Positions 26,752-35,276 of a stretch of DNA of 64,000 bases are shown here, in pieces. Each line of letters begins with the position of its first letter. The first letter of the stretch is position 1. The notes under the pieces are model-generated. The model saw nothing but the letters and a program-made list of their open reading frames with translations, searched no databases and was not told the DNA's origin. A program made the position numbers and the translations under genes. The stretch is taken from positions 1 through 64,000 of the forward strand of contig ONSJ01000004.1 of NCBI GenBank assembly GCA_900320515.1, in the 5' to 3' direction. Origin of the DNA: an uncultured Methanobrevibacter sp. Its GTDB lineage: Archaea; Methanobacteriota; Methanobacteria; Methanobacteriales; Methanobacteriaceae.

Positions 26752-28602
26752 CTAGGAGGATTTTTTGATTCCGCCTTCGTTTAATTTGTCTTTAACTTTT
26801 TCATAGAAGTATTTGGTTGAAGTTCTAATGAAAAGAGCATCTTTAGGGGATTTTTTGAACTTGATTTCCTCTTCATATTTTGCCTCTTCATTAATCTGGC
26901 CGTCCATAACGAATACTGCATTTTTACCTTTTTTAAGCAATTTGACGGTAATTTCACTGTTGTCTGATACGACAAATGGTCTGGCTCCCAGTTTGTATGG
27001 ACAAATTGGGTTTATGATAAATCCTGCAACTTTAGGATCCACAATAGGGCCTCCTGCAGACATTGAATATGCTGTTGAACCGCTTGGTGTCGAAATGATC
27101 AGTCCGTCGGCTCTCACCTCTTCGATGATTTCTCCGTCGACCAGTATCTGGAAATGAAGCATTTTTGCCGGCTTGTCTGTCATCACCACGACTTCGTTCA
27201 TGGCCTTGAAGTTGTGGTTTTCGTGGGATACTATGAGTCGTGTTCTTTTTTCTTTGTAGTATTCTCCCTTCATGATTTCTTCCAGTGCATCAAAGGTATG
27301 CTCAACTTCGATTTCTGTTAAAAATCCGACGGTACCCATGTTTATTCCAAATAATGGAACGTTGTTGTGCATTTTATTGTGTGCCCTTAGAAGTGTTCCG
27401 TCCCCTCCAAGAATCAGGGCCATGTCGCAGTCGAAATCAAAGAGGTTCTCTGATATCTTTTCGTAGTCAATGTTAAAGTTGATGTCATCCAGCATCGGTG
27501 CGATTTTAGGGTATTCATCTTTGCTTTCCTGAATTATTTTATCTAAATCTGGATTTTCCTTTAATTTAACCAGTTCATGCACCAATTGATTTTCTATGAT
27601 TACCTCACGGCCATTTGTAAGAAGGTAGTCAATTATTCTTGCGGCAAATACGATTGGTGGGGTCTGGTCAATTCTTGATATGATTCCGATTTTACCGATT
27701 ATGTCTGCCTGGTTATTGTTCAGTATGTCAATCATTTGCTTGTGCATTATTTCATTGTTTGCAGCAACAACGATTGCCTTTTCGTAAATGCTCAATACGT
27801 TATTGAGCTTTTGGCCGTATTTGTCGGTTATGATTCCTCCCGCTTCCTCAAGTATTAATTTTCCTGCAGCGATATCAATTATTCTGCTTCCTCTCAAATC
27901 AAGAAATGCATCATATTTTCCGCTTGCAACATAGGAAAGCTCTAAAACGACACTTCCTAAAACTCTCATACGACGTGCGCTGTCGACCAGTTTTGAAGCT
28001 TCTGAAGTTCCGGATTTTGTGAATCCTCCAAGTGTCATTTGATTGACTTTAATGACATTGCTTGGTTTGACCTTTTCATTGTTCAATTTGCACCCTTTAC
28101 CTTTTTCCGCTTCAAAGAAGTTACCGTTTGCTAGATTGTATAAAAATCCGAGTTCGACATCATTGATTGTTGCAATGCGTCCCTGATTGACATCTGCAAT
28201 TGCAATTGAAATGGCATAAGCGGGGATTTTTTTTATTGCGTTTGTTGTTCCGTCGACTGGATCGATTAAAAATATGAATTTTGGAGTTTCGTCCTCTTTC
28301 AAATCAGTACGTTTCAGCTCTTGGGTTAAGTTAATTCTTCTTTTGGTTCCTTTTCCTAATTTTACTTCTCCAATTTCTTCGCTGACTAAATAGGAATAGA
28401 CATTTGCATTTTTCAATATTGTGACAATTTTTTCTTCTGCAACTTGGTCTATGAAAGATGTGGGGGTTCCGTCAGCACCGGTCTTTACTTCTGCACCGGC
28501 CAGCTCTGTTCCGGCATACTCCCTTACTGCAGGTCCGACTTCCTTAATTATTTTATTTGCTAATCTTCTGGCGATTTTCCGGGTTTTTTCATCCATTTTC
28601 AT
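26752..28602 (-). CDS. Bifunctional NADP phosphatase / NAD kinase
   Basis: Fusion protein of 616 residues that both makes and degrades NADP, as known for a homologous methanogen fusion enzyme. The N-terminal ~290 residues are an inositol-monophosphatase-type phosphatase (SEEIGE, FLIDPVDGTTNAIKKIP, and SRIIDIAAGKLILEEAGG metal-site motifs). Residues ~300-616 are the NAD kinase, with GGDGTLLRAHNKM, GINMGTVGFLTEI and SGSTAYSMSAGGPIVDP. The start ATG overlaps the stop of the arginine decarboxylase gene by one base (TAATG), so translation is coupled. Confidence 0.94.
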   Translation of the reverse strand: MKMDEKTRKIARRLANKIIKEVGPAVREYAGTELAGAEVKTGADGTPTSFIDQVAEEKIVTILKNANVYSYLVSEEIGEVKLGKGTKRRINLTQELKRTDLKEDETPKFIFLIDPVDGTTNAIKKIPAYAISIAIADVNQGRIATINDVELGFLYNLANGNFFEAEKGKGCKLNNEKVKPSNVIKVNQMTLGGFTKSGTSEASKLVDSARRMRVLGSVVLELSYVASGKYDAFLDLRGSRIIDIAAGKLILEEAGGIITDKYGQKLNNVLSIYEKAIVVAANNEIMHKQMIDILNNNQADIIGKIGIISRIDQTPPIVFAARIIDYLLTNGREVIIENQLVHELVKLKENPDLDKIIQESKDEYPKIAPMLDDINFNIDYEKISENLFDFDCDMALILGGDGTLLRAHNKMHNNVPLFGINMGTVGFLTEIEVEHTFDALEEIMKGEYYKEKRTRLIVSHENHNFKAMNEVVVMTDKPAKMLHFQILVDGEIIEEVRADGLIISTPSGSTAYSMSAGGPIVDPKVAGFIINPICPYKLGARPFVVSDNSEITVKLLKKGKNAVFVMDGQINEEAKYEEEIKFKKSPKDALFIRTSTKYFYEKVKDKLNEGGIKKSS

Positions 28603-29060
28603 TACTCCACGATGTCGTCATTCAAATAAACTACTGAGGATATGCATGATGCAATGTTTTCAACTTTTGTAGTTGAATATTCGATAATCAGTTCATTTAT
28701 TTCTACTTCACGCTTATCCATCATGTATTTTACCATTTCCTTAGCTTCATCAATTAGTTCCGTAGGGGTTCTGTTGATTCCTGATGTCTCAACGACACAA
28801 CCCAATTCCTCTCCGATAGCCAATCCAATTACAGCAGTAATTTCGTCTCCGGGATTGTCTGAAGTGATTTCTGATAAGACGCAGTTTACCATAGCGCCAG
28901 CTTTTAATTTTGGCAGCTTTTGGATTTCGGCATTACCTGCAAGCATGCTGGATACTTTAATGAGGTTTACATCTCCAATTCCAGCACTTGTCAGCGCATT
29001 ATCAAATGCATTCAATTTTGTTGGTCCTTCATCCTTTCCTGAAACTATTGCTATCTTCAT
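28602..29060 (-). CDS. pdaD: Pyruvoyl-dependent arginine decarboxylase
   Basis: Converts arginine to agmatine, the first step of archaeal polyamine synthesis. The 152-residue proenzyme should cleave itself between S37 and S38 in IKVSSML to make the pyruvoyl group on the alpha chain. Family marks include the VSSML site, LPKLKAGAMVNCVLSEI, the NPGDEITAVIGLAIGEELGCVVE strand and E-rich C-terminal helix. The segment after the site (AGNAEIQ) differs from the PPG seen in classical members. It diverges from aIF5A and agmatinase, which fits polyamine production for aIF5A modification. Confidence 0.85.
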   Translation of the reverse strand: MKIAIVSGKDEGPTKLNAFDNALTSAGIGDVNLIKVSSMLAGNAEIQKLPKLKAGAMVNCVLSEITSDNPGDEITAVIGLAIGEELGCVVETSGINRTPTELIDEAKEMVKYMMDKREVEINELIIEYSTTKVENIASCISSVVYLNDDIVE

Positions 29061-29254
29061 TTTATCACAATTCTAATTTATGTTTTTCAATGTATTTAAA
29101 TAATTTAATTAATTTAATATTTTTGGAATATAATTTTTTTGAGATGATTAAACGAATACTTTATATAAAATGGAAAAGATAATTTATATTAATCTAATAA
29201 TATTCCTTATTATAAGATTAAAAACCGGTTTTTAAAAAAAATGGAGGAAAATTA

Positions 29255-29650
29255 ATGTCAACAAAAGTTGTAGAAATTAAAACATTAAAAGTTGGAAAAT
29301 ACATTGTTTTAGGAGGAGAAGCTTGTAAAATCATTAGTTACACCACTTCATCTCCTGGTAAACACGGAGCTGCAAAAGCAAGAATTGAAGCAGTCGGTGT
29401 TTTCGATAATCAAAAAAGAAGTCTTGTAAAACCTGTAGATAACAAAGTAGATATTCCTATTATCGACAAAAGATTAGGACAAGTAATCTCTATCCAAGGC
29501 GACAACGTACAAATCATGGATATGGAAAACTATGATACAATTGACTTACCAATGCCTGAAGACTTAAAAGATGCAATCGTTGAAGGTATTGAAGTAGAAT
29601 ACATTGTTGCTATGGGAAATATGAAAATTATGAGAACTAGAGGATCATAA
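29255..29650 (+). CDS. eif5a: Translation factor aIF5A
   Basis: Ribosome-binding factor that relieves stalling at polyproline and other hard sites and needs a (deoxy)hypusine-type modification. It has 131 residues. The modified lysine is K36 in [14 protein letters not shown], in an N-terminal SH3-like domain, followed by the OB-fold C-terminal domain. GGAGGAAA precedes ATG. It is flanked on one side by the divergent arginine decarboxylase and on the other by agmatinase, which make the polyamine used to modify this lysine. A T-rich terminator follows directly. Confidence 0.97.
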   Translation: MSTKVVEIKTLKVGKYIVLGGEACKIISYTTSSPGKHGAAKARIEAVGVFDNQKRSLVKPVDNKVDIPIIDKRLGQVISIQGDNVQIMDMENYDTIDLPMPEDLKDAIVEGIEVEYIVAMGNMKIMRTRGS

Positions 29651-29687
29651 GTTCTCTTTTTTATTTTTCCTTTTTTTTAGATTAATT

Positions 29688-30554
29688 ATGCTTTTAAATA
29701 CCTATGAACCATGGAAATTTGCATTTTCTTGTGAAAATGATGAAATAACTGAAAATTCATTTGGAATTATCGGAGTTCCATTTGACAGCACTACTTCTTA
29801 TCACTCCGGTTCACGTTTGGGGCCAATTGTTGTTCGTGAAGCTTCATTTGGTTTTGAAAAATATAATACTGTTTTTAATAAAGATTTGACAACTCGTTTT
29901 CATGATTTCGGGGATGTAAACGTTGTTCCCGGCAACTGTGAGGCAACTTGCAGGATAGTTGAGGACACTGTCAATGAAATTTTGGACTTGAACATCCGCC
30001 CGATAGTCATCGGCGGCGAGCATTCAGCTTCCATAGGAGCCATCAAGGCATTGATTAAAAGATATGGGAAACTGACAGTGGTACACCTGGATGCCCACAG
30101 GGACCTTGCATTTGACTTTATCGGTGAAAAGTATTCTCATGCAACTGTAATGAGAAGGGCTCATGAAATGGGAGTCGATTTGGTTCAAATCGGAATCAGA
30201 TCTTCTTCGGCTGATGAAAATGAATTTGTAAAATCAACATATAATATCCAAACATTCAAGAATAAGGATGTCCACAAGCATATGGATGCCATTGAGTATT
30301 TCCTGATAAATATTGATGGGCCTATTTACATTTCAATAGATATTGATGTTATGGATCCTTCTATTGCTCCGAATGTCGGTAATCCTACTCCTGGAGGATT
30401 ATTCATTTCTGAAATCGAAGCAATTATTGAAACTTTGGCTCACAGAAATGTTGTTGGGCTGGATGTTGTTGAGACTGCCAGCAACAGGCTAGGAGATAGC
30501 ACTGCTGTTGTAGCAGCGAAAATCATTTATGATTTTTTAACATTGGTTGAATAA
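29688..30554 (+). CDS. speB: Agmatinase
   Basis: Mn2+-dependent ureohydrolase that splits agmatine to putrescine and urea. It has 288 residues. The metal-binding motifs are present: GGEHSASIGAIKAL (His), VHLDAHRDLAFDF (Asp-His-Asp) and ISIDIDVMDPSIAPNVGNPTPGGL (Asp-Asp). DSTTSYHSGSRLGP at the N-terminus is typical of agmatinase. It follows aIF5A by 37 bp and probably shares the polyamine context with pdaD. Confidence 0.95.
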   Translation: MLLNTYEPWKFAFSCENDEITENSFGIIGVPFDSTTSYHSGSRLGPIVVREASFGFEKYNTVFNKDLTTRFHDFGDVNVVPGNCEATCRIVEDTVNEILDLNIRPIVIGGEHSASIGAIKALIKRYGKLTVVHLDAHRDLAFDFIGEKYSHATVMRRAHEMGVDLVQIGIRSSSADENEFVKSTYNIQTFKNKDVHKHMDAIEYFLINIDGPIYISIDIDVMDPSIAPNVGNPTPGGLFISEIEAIIETLAHRNVVGLDVVETASNRLGDSTAVVAAKIIYDFLTLVE

Positions 30555-30639
30555 TTCTGATGTAAAAAAATAATAGATAGATTTAATATCGCTTTTTTTT
30601 AAATAGTAATATATGAATTAAATTTTTTTTGATGATTAT

Positions 30640-31977
30640 ATGCTGGACAATTTTTTCAAATTAAGTGAAAATGGTACTGATTTCAAGACAGAAATCGCAG
30701 CAGGCATTACCACATTCCTTGCAATGGCCTATATTTTGGGGGTAAATCCGGTTGTTTTGTCTGATGGAGGAATGCCTGCTGCTGGAGTGTTCTTTGCCAC
30801 TGCAGTATCTTCTGCTATTGCTTGTTTTATTATGGGTCTGGTTGCTAAATATCCGATTGGATTGGCTCCCGGTATGGGGCTGAACGCATTGTTTACATAT
30901 ACGATTATATTGGCGATGGGAAACACTTGGGAAACTGCTCTTGCTGCTGTATTCCTCTCAAGCATTATCTTTTTGATAATCACCATTTCAGGTTTGAGGG
31001 AAGCAATCCTAAATGCCATTCCTATTGACTTGAAGTTAGGTATTGGTGCGGCCATCGGATTTTTCCTGGCATTTTTAGGATTAAAAGGTGCTGGAATCAT
31101 CGTTGCTGACCCATCCGCTATTGTTCGCATGGGATCTCTTATAACTCCTCCAACGCTTCTTGCATTGATTGGCATTATCATTACATTGGTTTTATATGTG
31201 AAGAAACTTCCTGCTGCAGTATTTATCGGTTTGATTGTGACTGCCATAATTGGAGTGATTTTTACTGCTTGCGGATTTGGTGCTGGCAACATATTGATGC
31301 CTTCCCTTCCGTCACATATCGTATCGGCCAATTTTGATTTGTCATTGTTTTGCGGATTCATCAGAGGGTTCCCACAGCTGTTCTCAAACATTCCGAACCT
31401 GATGATGATTTTGTTTTCACTGATATTCGTAACGTTCTTTGATACAACAGGAACTCTGATGAGTTTGGGAAGGCAATGCGGATTCATTGATGATGAAGGC
31501 CAGGCCGTCGGAATTGAAAAGGCATTCATGGCTGATGCAGTTGGAGGCATTGTCGGTGCAGTATTGGGTACCAGTACCGTTACTGCATTTGTGGAAAGTG
31601 CTGCGGGTATCGGAAACGGCGGCAGGACAGGCCTGACAGCTATCGTCACAGGTTTACTGTTCCTTCTTTCAATATTCTTTGCGCCATTGATATTGGGACT
31701 GTTCACTTCCCCTGTTACCTGTGCAGCGTTGGTGATTGTCGGCATATTGATGATAGGGCAGTTAAAGAATGTTCAGTGGGACAGTTTGATTGTGGCGGCA
31801 TCCGTATTCATGACTATCATCATGATGATTCTGACCTACTCCATTTCATTAGGTATCGCTTGGGGATTTGTGATTTACACAGTCACAAGCATTGCTAGCG
31901 GAAAGGCAAGGGATTTGGGTTGGGGAATCTGGCTGATGGTCATAGTATTCATTATATATCTGTTCTTTGGACTTTAA
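30640..31977 (+). CDS. NCS2-family purine permease (AzgA-like)
   Basis: Integral membrane transporter of 445 residues with about 12 to 14 predicted helices. AzgA/guanine-hypoxanthine permease marks are TEIAAGITTFLAMAYILGVNP at the N-terminus, GLAPGMGLNALFTYTI, DLKLGIGAAIGFFLAFLGLKGAG and GTSTVTAFVESAAGIGNGGRTGLTAIVTG. It probably imports adenine, guanine or hypoxanthine by proton symport. An adenine deaminase gene lies 6 kb away in the window, which fits purine salvage. It is convergent with a small HTH regulator. Confidence 0.9.
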   Translation: MLDNFFKLSENGTDFKTEIAAGITTFLAMAYILGVNPVVLSDGGMPAAGVFFATAVSSAIACFIMGLVAKYPIGLAPGMGLNALFTYTIILAMGNTWETALAAVFLSSIIFLIITISGLREAILNAIPIDLKLGIGAAIGFFLAFLGLKGAGIIVADPSAIVRMGSLITPPTLLALIGIIITLVLYVKKLPAAVFIGLIVTAIIGVIFTACGFGAGNILMPSLPSHIVSANFDLSLFCGFIRGFPQLFSNIPNLMMILFSLIFVTFFDTTGTLMSLGRQCGFIDDEGQAVGIEKAFMADAVGGIVGAVLGTSTVTAFVESAAGIGNGGRTGLTAIVTGLLFLLSIFFAPLILGLFTSPVTCAALVIVGILMIGQLKNVQWDSLIVAASVFMTIIMMILTYSISLGIAWGFVIYTVTSIASGKARDLGWGIWLMVIVFIIYLFFGL

Positions 31978-31995
31978 ACTTTTATTTTTTTAAAA

Positions 31996-32274
31996 TCAGT
32001 CGTTATAGTCTTTTTCTACCTTGTCAAGATAATATTTGCCTTTGTCGGTGATGCTGTAAAATCTGTATCTTTTGTCTTCTTCGTTGAGACATTTCACCAA
32101 CTCCGCTTCTTTTAGTGTCTTTAGATATTTGGATACGTGATTGCTGTTGTCATTGATGTCCTTACTTATCTTTGATGGGATTTTATCTTCTTTTTTTAAG
32201 GATTTCAGCACTTTTACTCTTTTTTTGGAACGTGCCAACAGTGATATAATGCTCATATCATCTTTTTTTCTCAT
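31996..32274 (-). CDS. Winged-helix HTH transcriptional regulator (ArsR-like)
   Basis: Protein of 92 residues with a winged helix: LARSKKRVKVLKSLKKEDKIPSKISKDINDNSNHVSKYLKTLKEAELVKCLNEEDKRYRFYSITDKGKYYL. There are no clear metal-binding cysteines, so the signal is unknown. The gene diverges from a four-gene operon, and a perfect 16-bp palindrome (32319-32334) lies between the two starts. The regulator probably binds this site and controls both itself and the operon. Confidence 0.8.
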   Translation of the reverse strand: MRKKDDMSIISLLARSKKRVKVLKSLKKEDKIPSKISKDINDNSNHVSKYLKTLKEAELVKCLNEEDKRYRFYSITDKGKYYLDKVEKDYND

Positions 32275-32318
32275 GGTTTTGAATTTAGAATTTGGCTATT
32301 TAATAGATATGTATAGGA

Positions 32319-32334
32319 TATTAGCATGCTAATA
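32319..32334. promoter_or_regulatory. Perfect 16-bp palindrome, candidate operator
   Basis: TATTAGCATGCTAATA lies in the divergent intergenic region, 45 bp from the regulator start and just upstream of a TATA-like TTTATATG (32341-32348) for the rightward operon. Position and symmetry fit a dimeric HTH protein site. Confidence 0.55.
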
Positions 32335-32385
32335 GCAATGTTTATATGATGTGTTTACTAAAGTTATTAATACCAAAAGTAGGTG

Positions 32386-32886
32386 ATGTCTATCAAGAAA
32401 AAATGGTTATTGCTGATGGTTATTTTGGCATTGGTTTGTGTTACTGCAGTTAATTCATTTGCAACATCCTCTCAGGATTTTGATGGGTTGTTTACAATGG
32501 ATGTTCCATTAGGTCAGCATTATAGTGATTTAACCTGGTGCCATTCCAATAAAGCATTAGGATGTACTAAACAATACTGTGAAGATAATTCAGATTGTGT
32601 AATTGGGGAAGATGATTTTGCAGTCTATTATTATGATGATTCCAGATTACCTGTTGGGGAATCAAATGCGGCTGATCATGCAGTTCATGTGCTGACCACT
32701 ACATTTATCTATGACTTTTATCAAAGTGATGGAGATTTGATTATATTGCATAATAATATTGATATGCGGAATCTGCCTGAATATGTTGTAGGCGTTAGAA
32801 ATGATGACAGCAGTAAAGTTGTTTTTGTTGGTGGATATGACCTCAATATGTTAAAGAAATATGCAAAGTCTGTTGAATTTAAATAG
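32386..32886 (+). CDS. Hypothetical secreted protein
   Basis: Protein of 166 residues from ATG 32386, with an in-frame GTG directly before it. It has an N-terminal signal sequence (KKKWLLLMVILALVCVTAVNSFATS) and four cysteines in the mature part (W-C-HSNKALG-C-TKQY-C-EDNSD-C), spaced so that they could form two disulfides outside the cell. The C-terminal half is mixed alpha/beta (VVGVRNDDSSKVVFVGGYDLNMLKKYA). I do not recognise the family. It is the first gene of an operon with a coiled-coil protein and two zinc-ribbon proteins, behind a palindromic operator. Confidence 0.65.
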   Translation: MSIKKKWLLLMVILALVCVTAVNSFATSSQDFDGLFTMDVPLGQHYSDLTWCHSNKALGCTKQYCEDNSDCVIGEDDFAVYYYDDSRLPVGESNAADHAVHVLTTTFIYDFYQSDGDLIILHNNIDMRNLPEYVVGVRNDDSSKVVFVGGYDLNMLKKYAKSVEFK

Positions 32887-32894
32887 GTGATAGA

Positions 32895-33440
32895 ATGTTG
32901 GTGCGAAATTTAGATTTTTTATCAATACCAAAGGAATTTTCCAAAGTAGAAGTTGACATTTATGATGGAAAATCAATAGCATTAGTATATATTGAAAATA
33001 AAGGATATTCTTTAGTATTAAAAAAAGATGAAGATATTGATTCAGTATTTTTACTCAAGACAGATATTCTTCCAAGTAATGTTAATGGGCACTCAGATAG
33101 GGAGGATTTCATTAATGTAATTAAAATGTTGCTTGATAAGGTTTACAGTGTCGCAGATATAAAAGAATACGAGAAACAACATCAGGAACATGTATTTTTA
33201 AGGTTAATGGACATGTTAAATGAAGGAACTGATGTGATGATGATTTCCGAGGAAACCTCAAAAACATATACTGACATTGAAAAAGGTTTCATGAAACTGG
33301 AACTGGATATTATGGATAATAAAATCAATGCTTTAAACAGTTCTGTTGCAGATGTGTCTAATAATTTAGATTCTACTGTTAAAGATATTGAGGAAAATGC
33401 ATGGGGAAATAGAATTAGAAAAACAATTAATCAACAGTAG
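32895..33440 (+). CDS. Hypothetical protein with C-terminal coiled coil
   Basis: Protein of 181 residues. The N-terminal half is beta-rich (KVEVDIYDGKSIALVYIENKGYSLVLKKDED), the centre is helical and the C-terminus looks like a coiled coil (EKGFMKLELDIMDNKINALNSSVADVSNNLDSTVKDI). No signal peptide. The start ATG has GGTGAT, 8 bp after the secreted protein gene. The family is not recognised. Part of the operon 32386-35239. Confidence 0.65.
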   Translation: MLVRNLDFLSIPKEFSKVEVDIYDGKSIALVYIENKGYSLVLKKDEDIDSVFLLKTDILPSNVNGHSDREDFINVIKMLLDKVYSVADIKEYEKQHQEHVFLRLMDMLNEGTDVMMISEETSKTYTDIEKGFMKLELDIMDNKINALNSSVADVSNNLDSTVKDIEENAWGNRIRKTINQQ

Positions 33441-33448
33441 GTGAGCTA

Positions 33449-34411
33449 ATGGTTAAATGTAATAATTGTGGGGCTGAAGTTGTAGGTTCTGACTTCTGCT
33501 TTAATTGCGGCGAGAAAGTAGAAAAATTTGAAGCTAATTCTGATATTTGTCCAAAATGTGGAACAAAAAATAAAAAAGACACTAATTTCTGTGTTGAATG
33601 TGGTCATAGGTTGGCTAATGGGGCTTCTGTTTCATCCAAACAGCAGGAATGGAATGCACGGCGTGATGAAATTATTGCAAGGTATGATAAACTTGCTGAG
33701 GAATTTGGAATTAAGGACGAAGATTATTTCTTAACAAGTGTTCGTAGGTTTAACAGACTGGAGAAAGGCACTTCAAAGCATAATACTGTAAATGCTCTTT
33801 TTACTGATGTATATGCAGTTACCTCTGGTGGAATTCCATTCATGAATTTATCAAAGGCATTTGGTAATGAGACTATGATTGATGGATTTTTCATGATTAA
33901 AGAGGATAAATTTGTATTTATGGAAATCGATAATCGTGATTGGAAAAAGGTTAATGCAGGAATAAATAACTTTTATTTTGATAAAATTGTTTCAATGAGA
34001 GTTACTTTAGGTTTAGGTGATGAAAGTAGGTATGAAGATATAACCAAGCGTGCACCTACTTCTGCTCATGATATTAAGAGATATATTCAAAATGATATTC
34101 AATCTCTTAAAGCCACAAGGTTTAAAGATATGATTGCTAATAATGATAGTGCTGACATGTTTGATAGATTATTAATTAAGCTTGTTGATAACACGTTTTA
34201 TGAGATTAGGCTTCCAAGTTATCAATTCGGTCAAAATCTTGTAGATTTATTTGAATCTTTAAGAAATCAACCACAAAAGGTCATTATTGAAAATCAAAAT
34301 GCTGAACCGAGCAAAGCACAGCAATTAAAAGAATTTCAGCAATTACTAGAATCTAATGTAATAACACAAGAGGAATTTGATCAACTTAAAAAAAATTTAT
34401 TATTTAATTAA
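33449..34411 (+). CDS. Zinc-ribbon protein with PH-like and SHOCT domains
   Basis: Protein of 320 residues. Two zinc ribbons are at the N-terminus (CNNCG...CFNCG at 4-20; CPKCG...CVECG at 33-50). The middle (about 75-265) alternates strands like a bacterial PH domain (VNALFTDVYAVTSGGIPFMN, FMIKEDKFVFMEIDNRDW, LLIKLVDNTFYEIRLPSYQF). The last ~30 residues (KAQQLKEFQQLLESNVITQEEFDQLKKNLL) are a SHOCT motif, a short helical oligomerisation element. The gene has GGTGAGC before ATG and lies 8 bp after the coiled-coil gene. Role unknown. Confidence 0.75.
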   Translation: MVKCNNCGAEVVGSDFCFNCGEKVEKFEANSDICPKCGTKNKKDTNFCVECGHRLANGASVSSKQQEWNARRDEIIARYDKLAEEFGIKDEDYFLTSVRRFNRLEKGTSKHNTVNALFTDVYAVTSGGIPFMNLSKAFGNETMIDGFFMIKEDKFVFMEIDNRDWKKVNAGINNFYFDKIVSMRVTLGLGDESRYEDITKRAPTSAHDIKRYIQNDIQSLKATRFKDMIANNDSADMFDRLLIKLVDNTFYEIRLPSYQFGQNLVDLFESLRNQPQKVIIENQNAEPSKAQQLKEFQQLLESNVITQEEFDQLKKNLLFN

Positions 34412-34423
34412 TTGGGTGATTTG

Positions 34424-35239
34424 ATGGTTAAATGTTCCAATTGCGGTTTGGATGTGAGCGATGATTTTAAGAACTGTCCAAATTGTGGAAGCAATATTAA
34501 ATTAGAAGAAGAAAATAATTCTTCTGATGCAGATAATGTTATCAAATGCAGTAACTGTGGTAATGAGGTAAGTAGTGATGATGATTTTTGCCACAATTGC
34601 GGCAATAAAATCGAACGCGTCGACAAAGCTTTAAGATGTGAATCTTGTGGATCTGAATTGCCTGAGAATACTTTATTTTGTCCTACATGCGGTTCAAAAG
34701 TAAACATTCGAGTAAAAAAAATTCAAGCAGGTGCCTGTCCAAATTGCGGAATCCAATTAAAGGATGATGTTGAGTTTTGCCCAGAATGCGGAACCAATAT
34801 TTCAACTGGGGAGGTTTCAAAGTTCGAATCTGCTCCCACTTCTTTTTTAGATAAAATCAATCTGGGAATGATTATCATACCTACGATAATTGCATTGATT
34901 GCAGCAATAATCTTGTCATTAATCGGATTGTTCATTGGTTTTTCATGGGTGTCTTTTGTAATAGCCATTATTCTGGCTGTAGGATTTTTTGCAGGAATTA
35001 TTGATAATGAAGCTAATGCTATTGTATTCGGTTTGATTGTTGGATTGATTCTGGGAATTCTAGAGTATCCTTTGGTCGAACTCATGTTTGGAAGTTTTGC
35101 TGCCGGATTCTATGAGGGATTTTTTGGAGGGCATTTGATTCTGCTGATTATTTTGGGAATAATAATTGCTTATGTTTCAAATATTTACCTTAAAGATACT
35201 ATTTTGGGAGTTATGAAAAATTTTAAGGGAATGTTATAG
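34424..35239 (+). CDS. Membrane protein with four zinc ribbons
   Basis: Protein of 271 residues. The start is ATG 34424, since GGTGAT lies just upstream, not the TTG at 34412. Four CxxCG ribbons fill residues 1-~135 (CSNCG..CPNCG, CSNCG..CHNCG, CESCG..CPTCG, CPNCG..CPECG), followed by about five hydrophobic helices rich in Ile/Gly. The ribbons should face the cytoplasm. It is the last gene of the operon. A short stem-loop (35228-35249) spans its stop codon and is followed by a long T run. Confidence 0.75.
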   Translation: MVKCSNCGLDVSDDFKNCPNCGSNIKLEEENNSSDADNVIKCSNCGNEVSSDDDFCHNCGNKIERVDKALRCESCGSELPENTLFCPTCGSKVNIRVKKIQAGACPNCGIQLKDDVEFCPECGTNISTGEVSKFESAPTSFLDKINLGMIIIPTIIALIAAIILSLIGLFIGFSWVSFVIAIILAVGFFAGIIDNEANAIVFGLIVGLILGILEYPLVELMFGSFAAGFYEGFFGGHLILLIILGIIIAYVSNIYLKDTILGVMKNFKGML

Positions 35240-35276
35240 ATTTTATTCCTTTTTTCTCTTTTTTTTTTTAATGTGG

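Noticed and set aside
30729-31745. 338-residue frame on the minus strand opposite the permease
   Set aside because: It mirrors the permease gene, has no ribosome binding site and shows a composition typical of antisense frames.
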